Source: Karalla daura (lineage: Eukaryota > Chordata > Actinopteri > Chaetodontiformes > Leiognathidae). Taken from it: a DNA stretch of 64,000 nt. The position numbers and the translations under genes are program-made. Location of the stretch: positions 2,779,001 through 2,843,000 of the forward strand of contig CM055192.1 in assembly GCA_029224185.1 (NCBI GenBank). Reading direction: 5' to 3'. This document shows positions 14,172-27,700 of this stretch, piece after piece. How positions within the stretch are numbered: position 1 is the stretch's first letter; each line of letters starts with the position of its first letter. Under the pieces are notes generated by a model that saw nothing but the letters and a program-made list of their open reading frames with translations, made no database searches and was not told where the DNA came from.

Positions 14172-16329
14172 AACACTGATTTTATTTCCAGAAACGTTCC
14201 CAAGTTTACTTTAAGCTCAAGGTCAAAAAACAAAGCAGGCAGTCATCAAAGCAAACAAAGCAGACACGGTGATGGAAAAAGGCTGAGTACACAGGGAGTT
14301 CACATGTCAAAACATCCATAAAGCAGAAGACTTACAAGTCTGAGACAGGAATCAAAAATCAAAAAGCTGAGGACGCACATTTGGAAACGCTGATGATTAA
14401 TAGCTGGAAATGAAAACAAAGAGAATCTGGGAAACAGGTAGTGAGCAGCACCAAGTATAACTATTAAGAGGATATATAATATGCAAAAGGTGACAAGAAA
14501 AGACTGCAGGAAACTGAAATGGGGGAAGAATTGAAGGAGATGCCAGCTCATCATTGAAATTGGGCAAATTATCGAAACTTAAGAACTTCTTTTCACCCTG
14601 GTGTTTTTTTTTTCCTCACAATGACCCAGTGGTCAGTGAAACTGTAAAAACTTAATCTCTTACTGTGCAGCTGAGAGCGACCGCAGCCAACTGATGCTGT
14701 GTCTCAGTATAGAGCACAAATGGTATACCATGTAAAATGAAATATGAGGAAGTAGCTTGAGAGAGAAAAAACGTTTATTAATGGTGTATGGTGGTATGGC
14801 AGAAGTACTCTGACATCTGTGCTCTTTAGGGGGTCATACAAAAGGAGAAAACAGCACCCCTCTCCCAGCAATATCTCATCTGTAATGATGCAACAATGTC
14901 AATTTTGGACTAAGCTTACTCATAAACTCTCCCCAACTGTCAGTCACAGCATTCCAGTCCTCCCAGCTACACTTCTGCCAGGAGAGCTTTTCTTGGCTGA
15001 GTCTCCACTGAAATATGAGCGGTCCACTCTTGCCTGGACAGTGGCTGGAAAAGACAATTTTGCTAAATGTGAAAGAAAGACACAACCTCCCAGAATCCCT
15101 GTGGCACCCTCTGCTATCCAAGTCGATTTCAATGGAAGGACAATCATACCATGAGAGAGGAAAAAAAACAAAAAACAAAAAAAACAAAACTCATCTGTCA
15201 ATTCATGGATGTTGGACCATCTTCCTCAGAATCACTTTCCCACCTGTGAAACTGAAGCCTCAGAGACTCACCTTGTTAAGTGCTATCACAGACGGTGACA
15301 CAAGTGCCAGCATGACACTGCATATCCACTGTGGAACAGACAGTTCATCACCATGCACATAAACACACATGCTTTGGTAAACAGATTTATCTCAACATAG
15401 TTATTCAGTGCTCTCCCTGAAACTATAGTGATGTCTATATCACTGTGTTGCTTACGCAACCCTTGTTTGATTTGTTTTACATCTGTATCACGTAGAATTC
15501 CATACTTTGTTTTTATTCCGTCTGTCCTTCTAGTTTTGAACTCTTTTACTCGCTGCTACAACAGTAACAACTGGTTTGTTTTTGCAATAAAAAAAAAATA
15601 AAAGAACAAACAAAACACTGAGTTATGGAACATGGAAAGGGAACATTTGGGCAGAAAATATGCAAAAAAAACAAGACAACTGGAAGGAATCAGCTCGGGT
15701 TTCAAGGGTCGTTTGTGGATCCATATTTGCTCTCTGCCCTGACACGACTTACACTAAAACTATGACAAATAAAACGTAGATGTCCTTTTGGATAATCGTC
15801 ACTAAAAATGGTCACAGCTGTCCCCCTTTTTAGTCTGCTGGATCAGACGTTCTGTCTCTGATGCAGGAAGATACACACATAAATCGGCCATTTCATAGAG
15901 TCACAAACACGCTGTAAATATAAATAGATGTCTGGATGATGTTTTTTATTGTTGCAGTTTTGGACAAAGGAACAGATTATCCTCAAGTATTCAGCCAAAT
16001 AACATAACAAATGTTGTGAAATTCTGTTTGGGCTCAAATTCAAATGTGGGAAATAAGGAAAAAAAAGCCGGGCAGTTGGTTTCAGTACTCGTTCGATCAG
16101 CGCACAGGACATGGATGAAAGAAAAGACCCACGTTTCAACAATGAAAAACTTTTTGTTTCCTCTAAGACACTTAAGACACTCAACAAAAGTATGTATTTT
16201 AAAGTTCAGTTACATATTTGGATCGGAAATGTTTGTCACATCCACAATCACAACAAATACTCCCTTCACTAGACGGTTAAGAGTACAAGTGTAAGCAACA
16301 CGAACCGAATTGAAATCACTGGCTGCCAA

Positions 16330-16990
16330 TGAAGTGGTCATGATATTTTCCCTTTGCTTTTTTTGTCACGCTATCCTCATAACTGTTGGGACGACAGTGT
16401 TGGTCGGACGACCACTTGGAGCATCACCCAAATATCTCAAAATAAAGAATATCGGACCAGAGTGCCATGAAATTTTCTCGAGACATTCGCGGTCCCAGGA
16501 GGACAAATATTACTGACTCTGATCAAACCCAGACTTTCCCTCTAGCACCACCAGCAGGTTGACACATGTGGTTAGGAGCAAAGTATCTCGACAACAACTT
16601 GATGAATTTCCGTGAAATTTATGACAGATTTTCAAGGTCCCCAGAGGATTCATTCAAACAGCTTTGCTGATCTCTTACTTCTCCTGCAGTGCCAGTATCT
16701 ACTACACGGATCAGGACAAATGTGGAACAGACAACCATGGTGCCCAGACAATTCATTCTGCCAGCTTTGGCGACCCCCGTGACTTTATCGTTCTTGCTTG
16801 AAAAAGCCTTTTACAACAGTAATTCATCCAACAATCGGATGGAGTTTTGGAGCACCCATGGTGCCCAGAGGATCAATTGTAACAACTTTGACCCTGGGCA
16901 CCGATCATGTGGTGTTACGCCGTCATCTTATCAAACTTGTCTCCAACCAAATGCACGCCAAAGCTTCATTAGCTCTGCTGTGAAATGTGA
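16330..16990. repeat. Degenerate repeat array with 'GGTGCCCAGAGGAT'-type units
   Basis: Four diverged units are spaced about 100-145 bp apart. Each starts with a GGT(G/C)CCCAG(A/G) motif, followed by an ATT-rich stretch, a CTTTG element and a CT-rich segment ending near CACC/GTGCC. Unit motifs begin near 16,490, 16,636, 16,736 and 16,857. The units resemble a non-coding repeat frequent in percomorph fish whose consensus includes 'CAGAGGATGAATCCTAATGA' and 'CTAGCGCCACC' (recalled family knowledge). No coding potential is seen. Confidence 0.6.
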
Positions 16991-18296
16991 AATGTGAAAC
17001 ATCAACGTGCTTGCATTATCACTGAAAGCATTGTGAGCTGCTTGGCCTCACAGGGCCGCCAGCCTGGCTGTAGACTCTCAGCCTTGTTTTACAATAAATC
17101 TCACACATGAAGATTTATTTTACCAGCAGTGATTTGTAATGGTTTGGCTGAAAGTGCTGTCCTGCTGATAGGAGTGTCAGATCAGCAAACGCCTCTCGGT
17201 TTTCTTCTTGAGACACTTGAGACACGCTCTGACGTTTAATATGGACAATTTACACACATGAAAACACAGAACTCTGCACTTTCATTCTAGTAAATAAGAG
17301 TTTAGGTGGGTTGACCCACACACACACACACACACCCCCAACCCATACATCCCAGTCATAACTTTGCTAAGTATCAGCTGCTTCTGGTTTATTGAGGGAA
17401 CAATTTATGAAATTCATTTAAAATTGTTGGCTTCGGAAGCAGAAGAGGCTTTATTGAGCAACAACTGAAATTTTAACAGGCTGTCGTGATGAATTTGGCC
17501 AATCCTGAGCCATGGAGCTCTGTCCTTATGCATCTACTAAAGTATTGTACCGCTGATGTAGCTGATTTGCTCTAAATGGGCCTTATGTCAGTCAGGGAAA
17601 CCAAGGCCAACTTTGACTTCCCACAGAATAGTTTGCTCGGTTTTAAATCCTTAAAGTAAGAAGCGACAATGTGCTTGATGCTATGAGAATTTATGGTTTT
17701 GTTAGGAGCGATTACACAAATGAATGCTTTGTGGGAATGCAGACTGGGTTTCTTTTGTCTTTAATGAACAGCACAACCAACTAAGAATGCACTGGAAACC
17801 AGAGGATAACTTAATAAGTAGATTTTTTAAAATTTTGTGTCTGATTCCTGTTAAAAGCATCAACTAATCGTTGTTTCAAATCAGTCATCCAAAACAACTT
17901 AAATTCAAGTCCCCAAAGTTGACCCAGCTGCTTCCATAGCAGCCCAACTTCGCTTTACCCTCTAAGGATATTTCTGACAGGTCCTCATGGTTTTTAATGA
18001 CCAATCATAAATCGACAATTTTTCACCAAATGTTTTTACAACTTGTGGCTGGTCTCTGGTGATTGATAGTCAGCGGAGTGCTCCCAGAGCAGCACGGCCA
18101 TGTTGACACTGGCACCACACAACTTTATCCCCCGACTCGTTCCTGCTCACATCCGCGCCCAAGTTTACAGGCAAACAGAATAGGATTTGGTGAGAGGTTT
18201 TGCGGAGGGATGACGTTTAACTAGTTGCTGAAAGCTGTGAGTTAAAATAAGAGTTAATCAAGCATGTACAGCAAAGCACGAATGCTGTCCCTCAAT

Positions 18297-18340
18297 CGTA
18301 GGTTGCTTTGAGCAAGAGCATCTGCCAAATGAATAAATGG
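18297..18340 (+). mobile_element. SINE/LINE 3'-tail remnant
   Basis: The string GTTGCTTTGAGCAAGAGCAT followed by CTGCCAAATGAATAAATG closely matches the conserved tail of many teleost SINEs and LINE partners ('GCTTTGGATAAAAGCGTCTG' type). Only the tail is recognisable; the head and body could not be identified. Confidence 0.6.
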
Positions 18341-19970
18341 CATGCAATTTAAACTACAACCACCGGAGAAAGACTTGCAGCGGTATTCTTCCCCGCCTTC
18401 ATTGTGCATGGCAATCCTTATTTGATCATAGGGCTGCAAGATCAGACAGAAGAAACACACTTACCAATCAATTCACTCCTCTTCTCCAGTGAAGAATAAG
18501 AAACATGCATTGCAGGAGTCATTTCAGGGATGCGATCCAAGTTTGCAGGAATATAGTTACTGGAACAGCAAACCTGCAATGACATCATCCTCTTAAAACT
18601 AATGGCTATTATTCAAAAACATATGGCTGCTGGCCACATGTGTAGTCCATCGCACACCCCCTCTTCCTGCTCCTTCCTTTTGAGAAAGAAAACAATTGTT
18701 TCTCTGTTTTATTTTATTTCCAGGTTGTCCCCCTTCCCTCCTCGGATTTCAATAGCTGTTACAATCGTAATGGCACGATTTGAGAGGCAAACAGCCTGAA
18801 GCTCTGGGCAGTTAACAGCAGTCAGAAGATTGATGCAATTAATCTGCCAATTTGACTGTCATCCCACAATTCCAGAGAAGCGTGGTCGGCCTTTAGTAGC
18901 GTGCCGACTCATCCCTCTTCACGAGTCCTGCAGACAAGTCACAGATTCAAATGGGTTGTTGTGTTGCTCGGGGTCAGCATAAGAGCCAACAACACGCCAG
19001 CATCTTGATGACTTTGTGAATTTATGCCATCGCACACTCTAAGCTCTCGTCACGGTCATGTATTTTGGGATTTCAAAATGGAGCCCAAGCTGAAGTTGAA
19101 AATAAGACATTTTATATTTATAACTACAGGAAACCGTTTTGACATCACCTTCTAAATGTCATTTGTATGCATGTTCCTTCTTTATGGTGCGGCATATAAT
19201 GGATGAATGAGCTGCCTACACAAAAGGCTCCAAGATTACCCTTTTAAGTTTCTGACTACCAGTGGTGCACTATAAAACACAGAATAAAGCTATACCATTA
19301 AATACATGGATGATTTTACAGCAGTTGGGGAAAAGGCTGCAGCTTTGAAGGCACATACTACATGGATTAAGAACAGAGAAGTGTCTCACTATTTAAAAAC
19401 TCAAACTCAGCAGTGGTTCAGAGATCCATAAAACAAAACATTTGGACCTAGTGAGTAGAGGGGGGAAAAAAGAAGGGGAAAGTCATATTACGATGGCTTA
19501 TTTGCTGCCAAATATTTGCACTATAAGTCTTAATAGCACTTTATTGTTTCCGCCTGTTAATGTGAGGATTTGGAGTTGCATCTTAAACAGACAGTGGTGT
19601 CCAAAAGTTCCCCAGATGGGTCTCTGAAACACAGAGGGGAGAAAGAGGTAAATATAGTCCCGTCTGGTATGAAGTTATTAGTCACACACAACATCCACTG
19701 TGATCTCAGGAGTCGGCAAAATCAGTTTTCTGAAACTTTATAGAGATACAAGTTTCAAGAGCACACATTTCTAAAACTGCAGTGGAAAAAAAAAACAGAC
19801 TTGTAAACTGTGTGAACAAGATGAGACAAACAATGGTTACTGTATTTGTCAGAATTATACAATAATATTCTTTTTTTAAGCTTGGACTGTTCCAAAAGAA
19901 CAAAATGCATTATTATTTGCCAACTTCCCAACCTTGGCTGTGGCAAGTGAATTGGTTTCTACTGAATATG

Positions 19971-20251
<281 letters not shown>

Positions 20252-23200
20252 CTTGCTCAAACAGCAGCAAATTGTGCTAATGACTTCTTCGAGTTGATGA
20301 TTAATATACATTTGGTAAACTATTTAGTATTTGCAGGACAAAATAGGCTTTTGACGACTGAAAGATAACAGTCAGATTTTATCTGAAATTGACACCATTG
20401 TTTTCCTGCTTGCCAGCTCAAAGAAAAAAAAAAAGGCAGAGGATGTTGAAACACTATGTAGCGACCTGGTGCAAAGCAACCATGGATCATTTCCACCATT
20501 TAGATGAGTTACGGTCTGTTTCCAACTGGCTTTAATTTGGCGAGCACCGGCTGTATGCTATTTGACAAAGTCACAAGGATTCTGGGCAAATGCTAGTGAA
20601 CAACACGAGTAACTACAGCCTACAATTAAGCCAACTCTTTACTAGAGCATTTGCCATCAACACTGCACTTATGGGTTATTCTTCTTCTTCTTCCTATATT
20701 ATTAGAATATTATTAATTAGAACATTGTGTTATTATTGTAATTCTAATTATGTTATTCTTATGTGTCTCACTTTCAGCTGTTTAATCACATGGTACCTTT
20801 ACGGATGCATCATACTAATATTATACTGGTGTGTAGTCTTCAAAACTATGATTGGGGAAGAAACTTTTCTTTCTGTTATATATTAATATTTATTCATGTT
20901 TTGTTTTGGGGCAAACATGGTTCCTATATTACATTAAACGTTTGAAGAGTACATATGCAAAATTTCTATGGACTTTCATCATGAAATTAGACATTGATTT
21001 AAACATTGTGCACACATATGTCAGACTGTGCCATCCAGTCACTCGATCCAATTGTTAACACCGGAGTGTGTTATCACAGAAAAGTTTGATGTGTGGCATT
21101 AATATTGGAAGGACAATTAAATTGTTTCCTTGTCTCTAACATGCAAATAATCATAGTACTTCATCAACTTTGTCAATTTGAGGTTTTCAGTGAGACGACA
21201 AATCCAACAGGATGTTTTTTGCAGATCATCTCTTAATAGGACAAAGCTGGATTTCAGCCCTGGGTTTTCTGGGACCCTTTTGAAGGCAGCTGAAGTAATG
21301 ATTAGAAAGCAAAGTCCACATCTGAGATATATTTTCCAATACCAAAGCCATTACTGGAACCAGATGGCCAAGACGTTGGTCCGTTTGATACTTCCTGGTT
21401 TCTAACAAGCCTTTTTATTGACAGAGTGGTTTTGTGTGTTGTTGTTTACGCATGTTGTACTGACATGACAGATTTCAACTCCTAAAGAGATTTACATTAA
21501 AGTATTCATCAGTTTCACGTCTACATCTTTATTCCTCTTGCACAAAGACAATAATGGCTGCCTCTGTGCCAGTGCCCCTGTGCACATTTGCATCTTGCTG
21601 TTCATGAGTGGCATGAAAGAGCATGGGAAAGTCGTCTTTTTGCAGTGCTGCTCAAATCCATCTCCACAGACTTTGCAAAAACAAATCTTTTGAGTTTGCA
21701 GTTGATTAGACAGCATGGCCTCATGGCTAAGAAAGCATTGCATCGCAAGAAAGCAAGTTCCCCATCAGCATTAGCTGTGAGTGATGTATATCTCAGGATT
21801 AGCGCTTACAATCCACATAGCTAGGCACCAACAGTCTGTGAAACCACAATGAACCTGCATCCCAAGACATCCAGACAAGCATTTTGCACCATCGGAGATA
21901 AGACGTGAAAAGCAGTGCGTGAGAGATCCCTCGGCATGGAGATCTGGCAGTGAGATGCTAAATCTTTTCACAAAGCATGAAAATGTTAGTTTGGCACAGC
22001 AAAGAAAAGATGCTGTCTGTTTGACATGATTGTCAAAGCAGAAGTTGGCTATTTTGGCAGCTGTGCTCCACTTTGTTTTCACAGCAGCCTACACAATGTG
22101 CAAGACCGTAATGGCTTTTTTTAGGAGCGTGGAGGGCCGTTTCAAAACAGTTGAAAGATGCTCGCTGTTTAGAAGTGGGCCTCGTCATCACCGTTGGATT
22201 CATCTTACATCTGCCTTGTGGACGGCTACACCATTTCCTCCATCCTGAATGACCATGGTTTTTGCTTGTAACTCGATCCCCATGGTCCGCAGAGAAGAGG
22301 TCAGAACCCTAATGTGACCTTTGTCTCAGCATCAGAGACTATTCAATTCATCTTAATTCCTCTTTAGATTAAGTGCCAATAACAATGTTATCTCAGGGCT
22401 GGTCTGCGCCAAAATCTTTATTCCACAGAAATAAAAGGATGCAAACAGATTCCACATGAGCAAACACTTGGCAATGGCGGTGAGGATGAACTTCCTCCAA
22501 AAAGGAAATGAGTGTGGGAGCAAACGATCTTCATCATCACTAATGGGACTTTGGTGGGGACAGTGCAGCTTTCTGTTCTCTGGGGTTTGTGAGGAAGAGA
22601 CTTTGACTCAACCACACCATCACAAATATCATGAGACAAGGCCTGATCTTATTCCAAAGAGAGAACTAATGTGGACTTCATTGTTGCTTGATGTTTGATA
22701 CATATTTACTTTTATTCATGAAATCAGCACCTTGTCTGGCACTTTGTAAACTGTACAAGAAGCCCCCCCCCCAGCTGTCCAGGGACAGGATCATCATAGA
22801 CCCCATATACCTAAACCAAAAGCTGTAACAACTACCCTGTGTGTGTGTGTGTGGTTGCTGCTTAATGCCCCATTAACTGTTTTTTTTATGTCTTAGATGT
22901 GTAATTTTTCATTGCTATTGTTTTGACTATAGAGTGCAACTGCATTTCAAATTACCCTAGGAGTACAGCTTTTGGTGACCACTACAGCATTTTTCCCCCA
23001 TTATGTTGCTGGTTTATATTATGTTTGACCAAGCATTTGCGGTGGATTGACCAACCATCGCCATGTCTCTGCATTTCCATAGTTTCCATACTTTCCATGT
23101 TTCCATAACAAAATGATTTCAGAGACACTACTCAGTTTTTCATATTTATGTAAAATTTGTATGTACATGTAATTGGCAGCAATGCACCACTGACATTCAA

Positions 23201-23699
23201 ATCTGGAACAAAATAGTGCTAAAACAAACCAGCAACACTTGAACAAATGAACCAGAAAACAGAGTTGGTTAGCACTGATAACTTTTACACTTTTTAACAT
23301 GTATGAGTACAAGGCTTGTCCATAACTCAGGAGTACTGATTTATGCAGTTAGATTGGGTGTAGAGATGGGAAAACAGTTAAAACATATTTTGCCAAATGT
23401 CAAGTGACAATGCATCGACATATAATCAAGAAGTCTGCCTGCACACCATTTCATGATGTAGACTGGGTGGTCATGATTCTCTTAAGATTTTTCAAGTAAG
23501 AAAGAAATGTGACAAAGGAAAGAGGAAATGGAAAGGAAATGATCGAAATGATTGGTAGTGCAGTCTTTAGTTTGACAAAACAATCAGCTGACAGCAGCAC
23601 TCTCTCATTCTTCTGTCAATAAGTTATTTAACAGGAACCATATGTGGTGCTGCTCTTTACAGTGTGGCTTTTAAAGCTCAAAATACCCCCCCTTTCCCA

Positions 23700-24457
23700 A
23701 CTGCCAAATCCTGCAGTACAATCTTTGATTATATGATTTATTGTTGTATATAATCAGAATGAGAGAGAATAGTTGAACACGTCTAGCAGAGTTAGAGGAC
23801 AAAAATCTTTTGTTTGTACATTAAAGAGAAGCTACAGGCAGCTATTAGCAAGACTATGTTAGCAGAAAGGCTGCAAGCAGATTGAAACTGCTAGCCTGGC
23901 TCTGATAACTACCTCTAGAGAACAACAAGAAAGAAATCGAAAAAAGTAAAAATTACTGGGTTTTTACCTTTGTATAGTGCTAGGCTAACTCTTTCTCCCT
24001 GCTTCAAGTCTTAATGTGATGCTAAGATGACTATCTGCTGGTCCTAGCTTCATATTTACTATACATATATGAATGGAAAAAAAATCTCCTCTCTAACTCT
24101 CAAAGCAAATGTCCTAAATCCTCTAACTATTCCTTTCATTTCAATTCCGACCTGGTGAATGAAAGGGTGTAACACAAGGTAGGATATCTACATACATATA
24201 GTGGGACTGATTTCCATGAGGAAGGGCTTTCACAACAATGACCTATTCCTAAAACAGAGAACATACAAAGGGAAACCCAAACCGATCACCACATTCAACT
24301 TAAACTTAATGGAAGTTTCAAAGTATATCTGTAAAATATACAAAGATATATAGATATATAAACAGGACAACAGAAAGCAAAGTTTGGGATTTTAATGCTT
24401 GTGCAAGTTCATATGTAGGATGAGATGTGACAAAAGGAGGTGGGCTGGGGGGTCATA
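23700..24457 (-). other. sfrp1: Probable sfrp1 3' untranslated region and cleavage zone
   Basis: The span lies immediately downstream of the stop codon on the minus strand. Two candidate polyadenylation hexamers are visible on that strand: ATTAAA at 24,391-24,396, only about 60 nt past the stop, and AATAAA at 23,737-23,742. The first would give a very short UTR, and the second would include the interspersed repeat at 23.9-24.1 kb. The end cannot be decided from sequence alone. Confidence 0.4.
23860..24140 (+). mobile_element. Percomorph-type interspersed repeat copy
   Basis: The string TAGCCTGGCTCTG, an internal TTACTGGGTTTTTACCTTTG region, GCTGGTCCTAGCTTCATATT, and a 3' end of the form CTCTAACTCTC...CTAACTATTCCTTTCA match a non-coding repeat that I know to be abundant in percomorph genomes. 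This copy lies about 320 bp beyond the sfrp1 stop codon. Depending on where polyadenylation occurs, it may be inside the 3' UTR. Confidence 0.65.
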
Positions 24458-24783
24458 TTATTTGAAGACATTCTCGAAGGAAGGACATTTGTAGGTCTTG
24501 AGTTTCTTGATGGCCTTTTTGAACTCCTTGCTGGACTTGTCCCACTTGTGGATGCCTGTGAGGAGGTACTGCTTATCCACCTTGCGTCCCATGATTAGGT
24601 ACTGGTTTCCCAGGTTGTCCAGCTGCTGACAGGGGCAGTCCGCACCGTTCTTCAAGTACAACACCAGCGATTTCATGTCCTTCTTCTTCAGGTTCCCTGC
24701 TTTCAGCATCTTCTTCCTCTTCTGGAGGATCACCTTGCGGTCCATATTTTCTCGTTTCACCTCCTTGATCTTGGTCTTGAAAG
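24458..24783 (-). CDS. sfrp1: sfrp1 coding exon 3 (rest of netrin-like domain, stop)
   Basis: The exon starts after the acceptor CGGACAG|CTTTC, continues as AFKTKIKEVKREN and ends with the TAA at 24,458-24,460. It contains the basic KKK/KRKK stretches expected for heparin binding, the KNGADCPC and IMGRKV motifs and the last netrin cysteine (YKCPSF). The open frame continuing upstream past 24,783 (FFLSELYQ...) is intron. Confidence 0.96.
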
Positions 24784-27700
24784 CTGTCCGTGGAGAAAAG
24801 GAGAAAAAGGCGGTTATGTCATGCACGATAGCAAACGTTTGATATAATTCACTCAAGAAAAAGCAAAAGCCAGACAAGGACAGCGTGTCGACCTCTGTGC
24901 AAGCAAAATGTTAAAAAAGGGGGTTCAATGGAAAGTCAGTACCATCTCCTCGGGGACGAGAAGGTGTGTTAATGTGATTAGTTGAATAACCTGCCTTCAG
25001 AGTTGGGTTTCAGCCTTATTCCCCCCCATTTTTCCTACTCTTTCCATCAATCAGTTTGAGCATACAGTCTGCTTTTTACTCATGGCTGTTTCCCTCAGAA
25101 GGGGCCTGAACAGTGGCCACAGTAGTTCACAGTAAGGGAACTGGTACTAAAAAAAAAATCACAGTTTACACGGCAGTGTAAACTGCCAGAATACAATCGT
25201 GCCATGAGTTAAGATCAGAATATCACTTTACATGTAAACATGACTGGTGAATTGAAACAATCACAAGCCTGGCCGTAATACAATGCTACAATAGTCAATT
25301 CAATATTTTGGGGACAGTGGTCAAATAAAAAAACTATTTATTTCTACACAGAAGCCTCACACAATTAACGGATTGGTAAAAATCTTCCATTTTCGCAAAT
25401 TTGTATCATATTTCCTAATTTTACACTACTATGTACAGCTTTTAATTATATGGATTTATTGGACTGTTGGACATACTGGACTATTTATCACTTTAGCCCT
25501 GTATTACAGATTCATTTCTTTTTGCATCACGGTGATGTTAAAATAATGTCACGCAATCTGGTTAAGATTAAGGGTTTAGGTTTAGGAAGAGTAATGGTGC
25601 AAATCTTGTAGATAAAAGAAGTGGTATGCTCCTACAATATACCATGCAATATCTGTTTCTGAGATGTCTGATATTAAATCCAGATATCAACAGCCATGTG
25701 TGGCATCAAAGCCCCAATGAAATTACACACAAAGCCACTTACATTTTTTGTGCCACAGAGAAAAACATTTGATGTGTCAAATCACAGAAAATTAATTGTC
25801 AGTTATCTTGTCCAGTGACCTTAGAAATACAGCCTTAGTCCGGTTTCATTTATGAAAATAACGTATCTGGTGTGGATTAGCAGTTGAAAGTTTTTAATCG
25901 GAATTGTCTTGCAAGAAAGAGTCAGCACGCAGCTTTGTTTTTGGCTTATAACTCCCCCTGAATCTCAGACTGTTTTTTCTGATCGACCATAATACCCTTG
26001 ATCTTTCACTAAACTCTATTTAACCTTCTAATCCCTCTGTTTCCTCTGGTTCCCTTTCTGAAACGGAGCACGAGTCAGACCTCGGTGGTCCAAATCTCCG
26101 TATGCCTCCGCAGATTACGTCCTCACGTTCTCCGCTGACACACCGTGATGTTTGTGCGGCGCCGGTGACCTTGTGACACGGCGACGTGGGGGGAAAAGGG
26201 CAGCGCGCTACGCCCCATCCAACTGACAGGGCTGGTGTCGGGATAAACCACCGAGTCACGTCAGAGATGAAGTCTTGTGACCTGGAGCGCGCGGAGGTGG
26301 GGGGGACAGGCTGATTGAGCATGAATCGTTTCACACTCCAGCAAAGATCTGGACTGATAGAACCGTAACTTCTGTCTAGTTTTCTGCAGTTCTAGACACC
26401 AAATCCCTCTTGACTCACTTTGCACAGAATCATGCTTGACATAAAAACCAGAACTGGCACTTTAACAAAACTCTGAAACGTTTCATCTCCTCCTTGGCGC
26501 TCATATCTCCTATTGTTAATTAAAGTGCTAAAAAAGAGCTGCCCGGTTTTTCCCAGTATTAAGGGTGCACATGGTAGGGATTAAGACTTTTATCCTCTGT
26601 CTCTAGTCTCTCAAGCAGCCTCTATGAGGCGGCTTAGTGTTCAGTGAAATCAAAATGGGCAGCATTCATAATTAGTGAGTCATAAAAGAGAAGGCCTGGC
26701 CCACCCCTGCAAGGACTTCATCTTGATAAATCCTCCATCCTTCATAATCCCCTGATGCTATGAACTTTCTTTGCACCTCGTGTTGTTTGAGGGTTTAATC
26801 TCTTCGGCAACGGGGTACAGTGAAAAGTTAACATCAAATAATTGTAACTGTTTGATTTTCAACAATGCAGTCCTATGCTTCTGGCCTGTGACCCTGTCCC
26901 CCTTCCCCATGCGTAAATATAATGTGCCAAAGAGCAGAGAGAGGTTTGCACAACTGTTTTAACTTCACATTAAAATCTGTTTTGGAGTTGGTGTACCTGT
27001 CTCCTTGTGTTGGATGTATCAAAAATAGGCACCAGAGTAGAGAAAGCTCTAAGTCGGTTTTTGAGCCAGTCTGACTTATTTACACATTCCAAGTAGAGCT
27101 GCAGCAACAGCTGAGATCACTTTACGGATGTTAATAAATAATAATGACGAATGATTCTCCAGTTGGAATAAATATCCCAAAAAAATACCCGAACAGTGAT
27201 GAAAAGACTACAGTATTTTTTGTATTTCCATCTTCTGACACATTGTACTCTTCATTTCACTCTTTATGTATATGGCGACTTACTACTACTACTACTACCA
27301 GACTTTGATTTTATGTGTAAAATGAATGCATTTTTATATCAGACAGAAAAACGCCAACATTTTCTGCCCTTGAACCCTTAAAAAGAATGTCAGTCGCTAA
27401 TATAAACCCTAAACATTAATTAGGTCAAACAGGTTATAGAAACAGTTAACTACAACGCAATGCACATTTGAAGTACATCATAAATACGGCAAAACCATTC
27501 AATGGGTGGTGAAACATTATTTCGAAACACTGGGGTTCAATACAACTGAATTTGGCTTCAAACTTTGAAAAAAAAACCCTCTCTCATGTAGATGACCATA
27601 TAATGAAATTAACACAAAAACAAAAAAAATGTCCTGAAAGGACCTGAATGCAGAATAAAGATGGCTAAATACATTGTCAATGGGATTGTAAATTGATTCT

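Noticed and set aside
24784..24877. Upstream continuation of the sfrp1 exon 3 frame
   Set aside because: It lies past the acceptor CACGGACAG and has no similarity to SFRP proteins, while the spliced junction restores the conserved ASEF-AFKTKIKEVK sequence.
26020..26334. 104-codon minus-strand frame in sfrp1 intron 2
   Set aside because: The frame coincides with a CpG-rich block. It shows no family similarity and has no paired splice sites.
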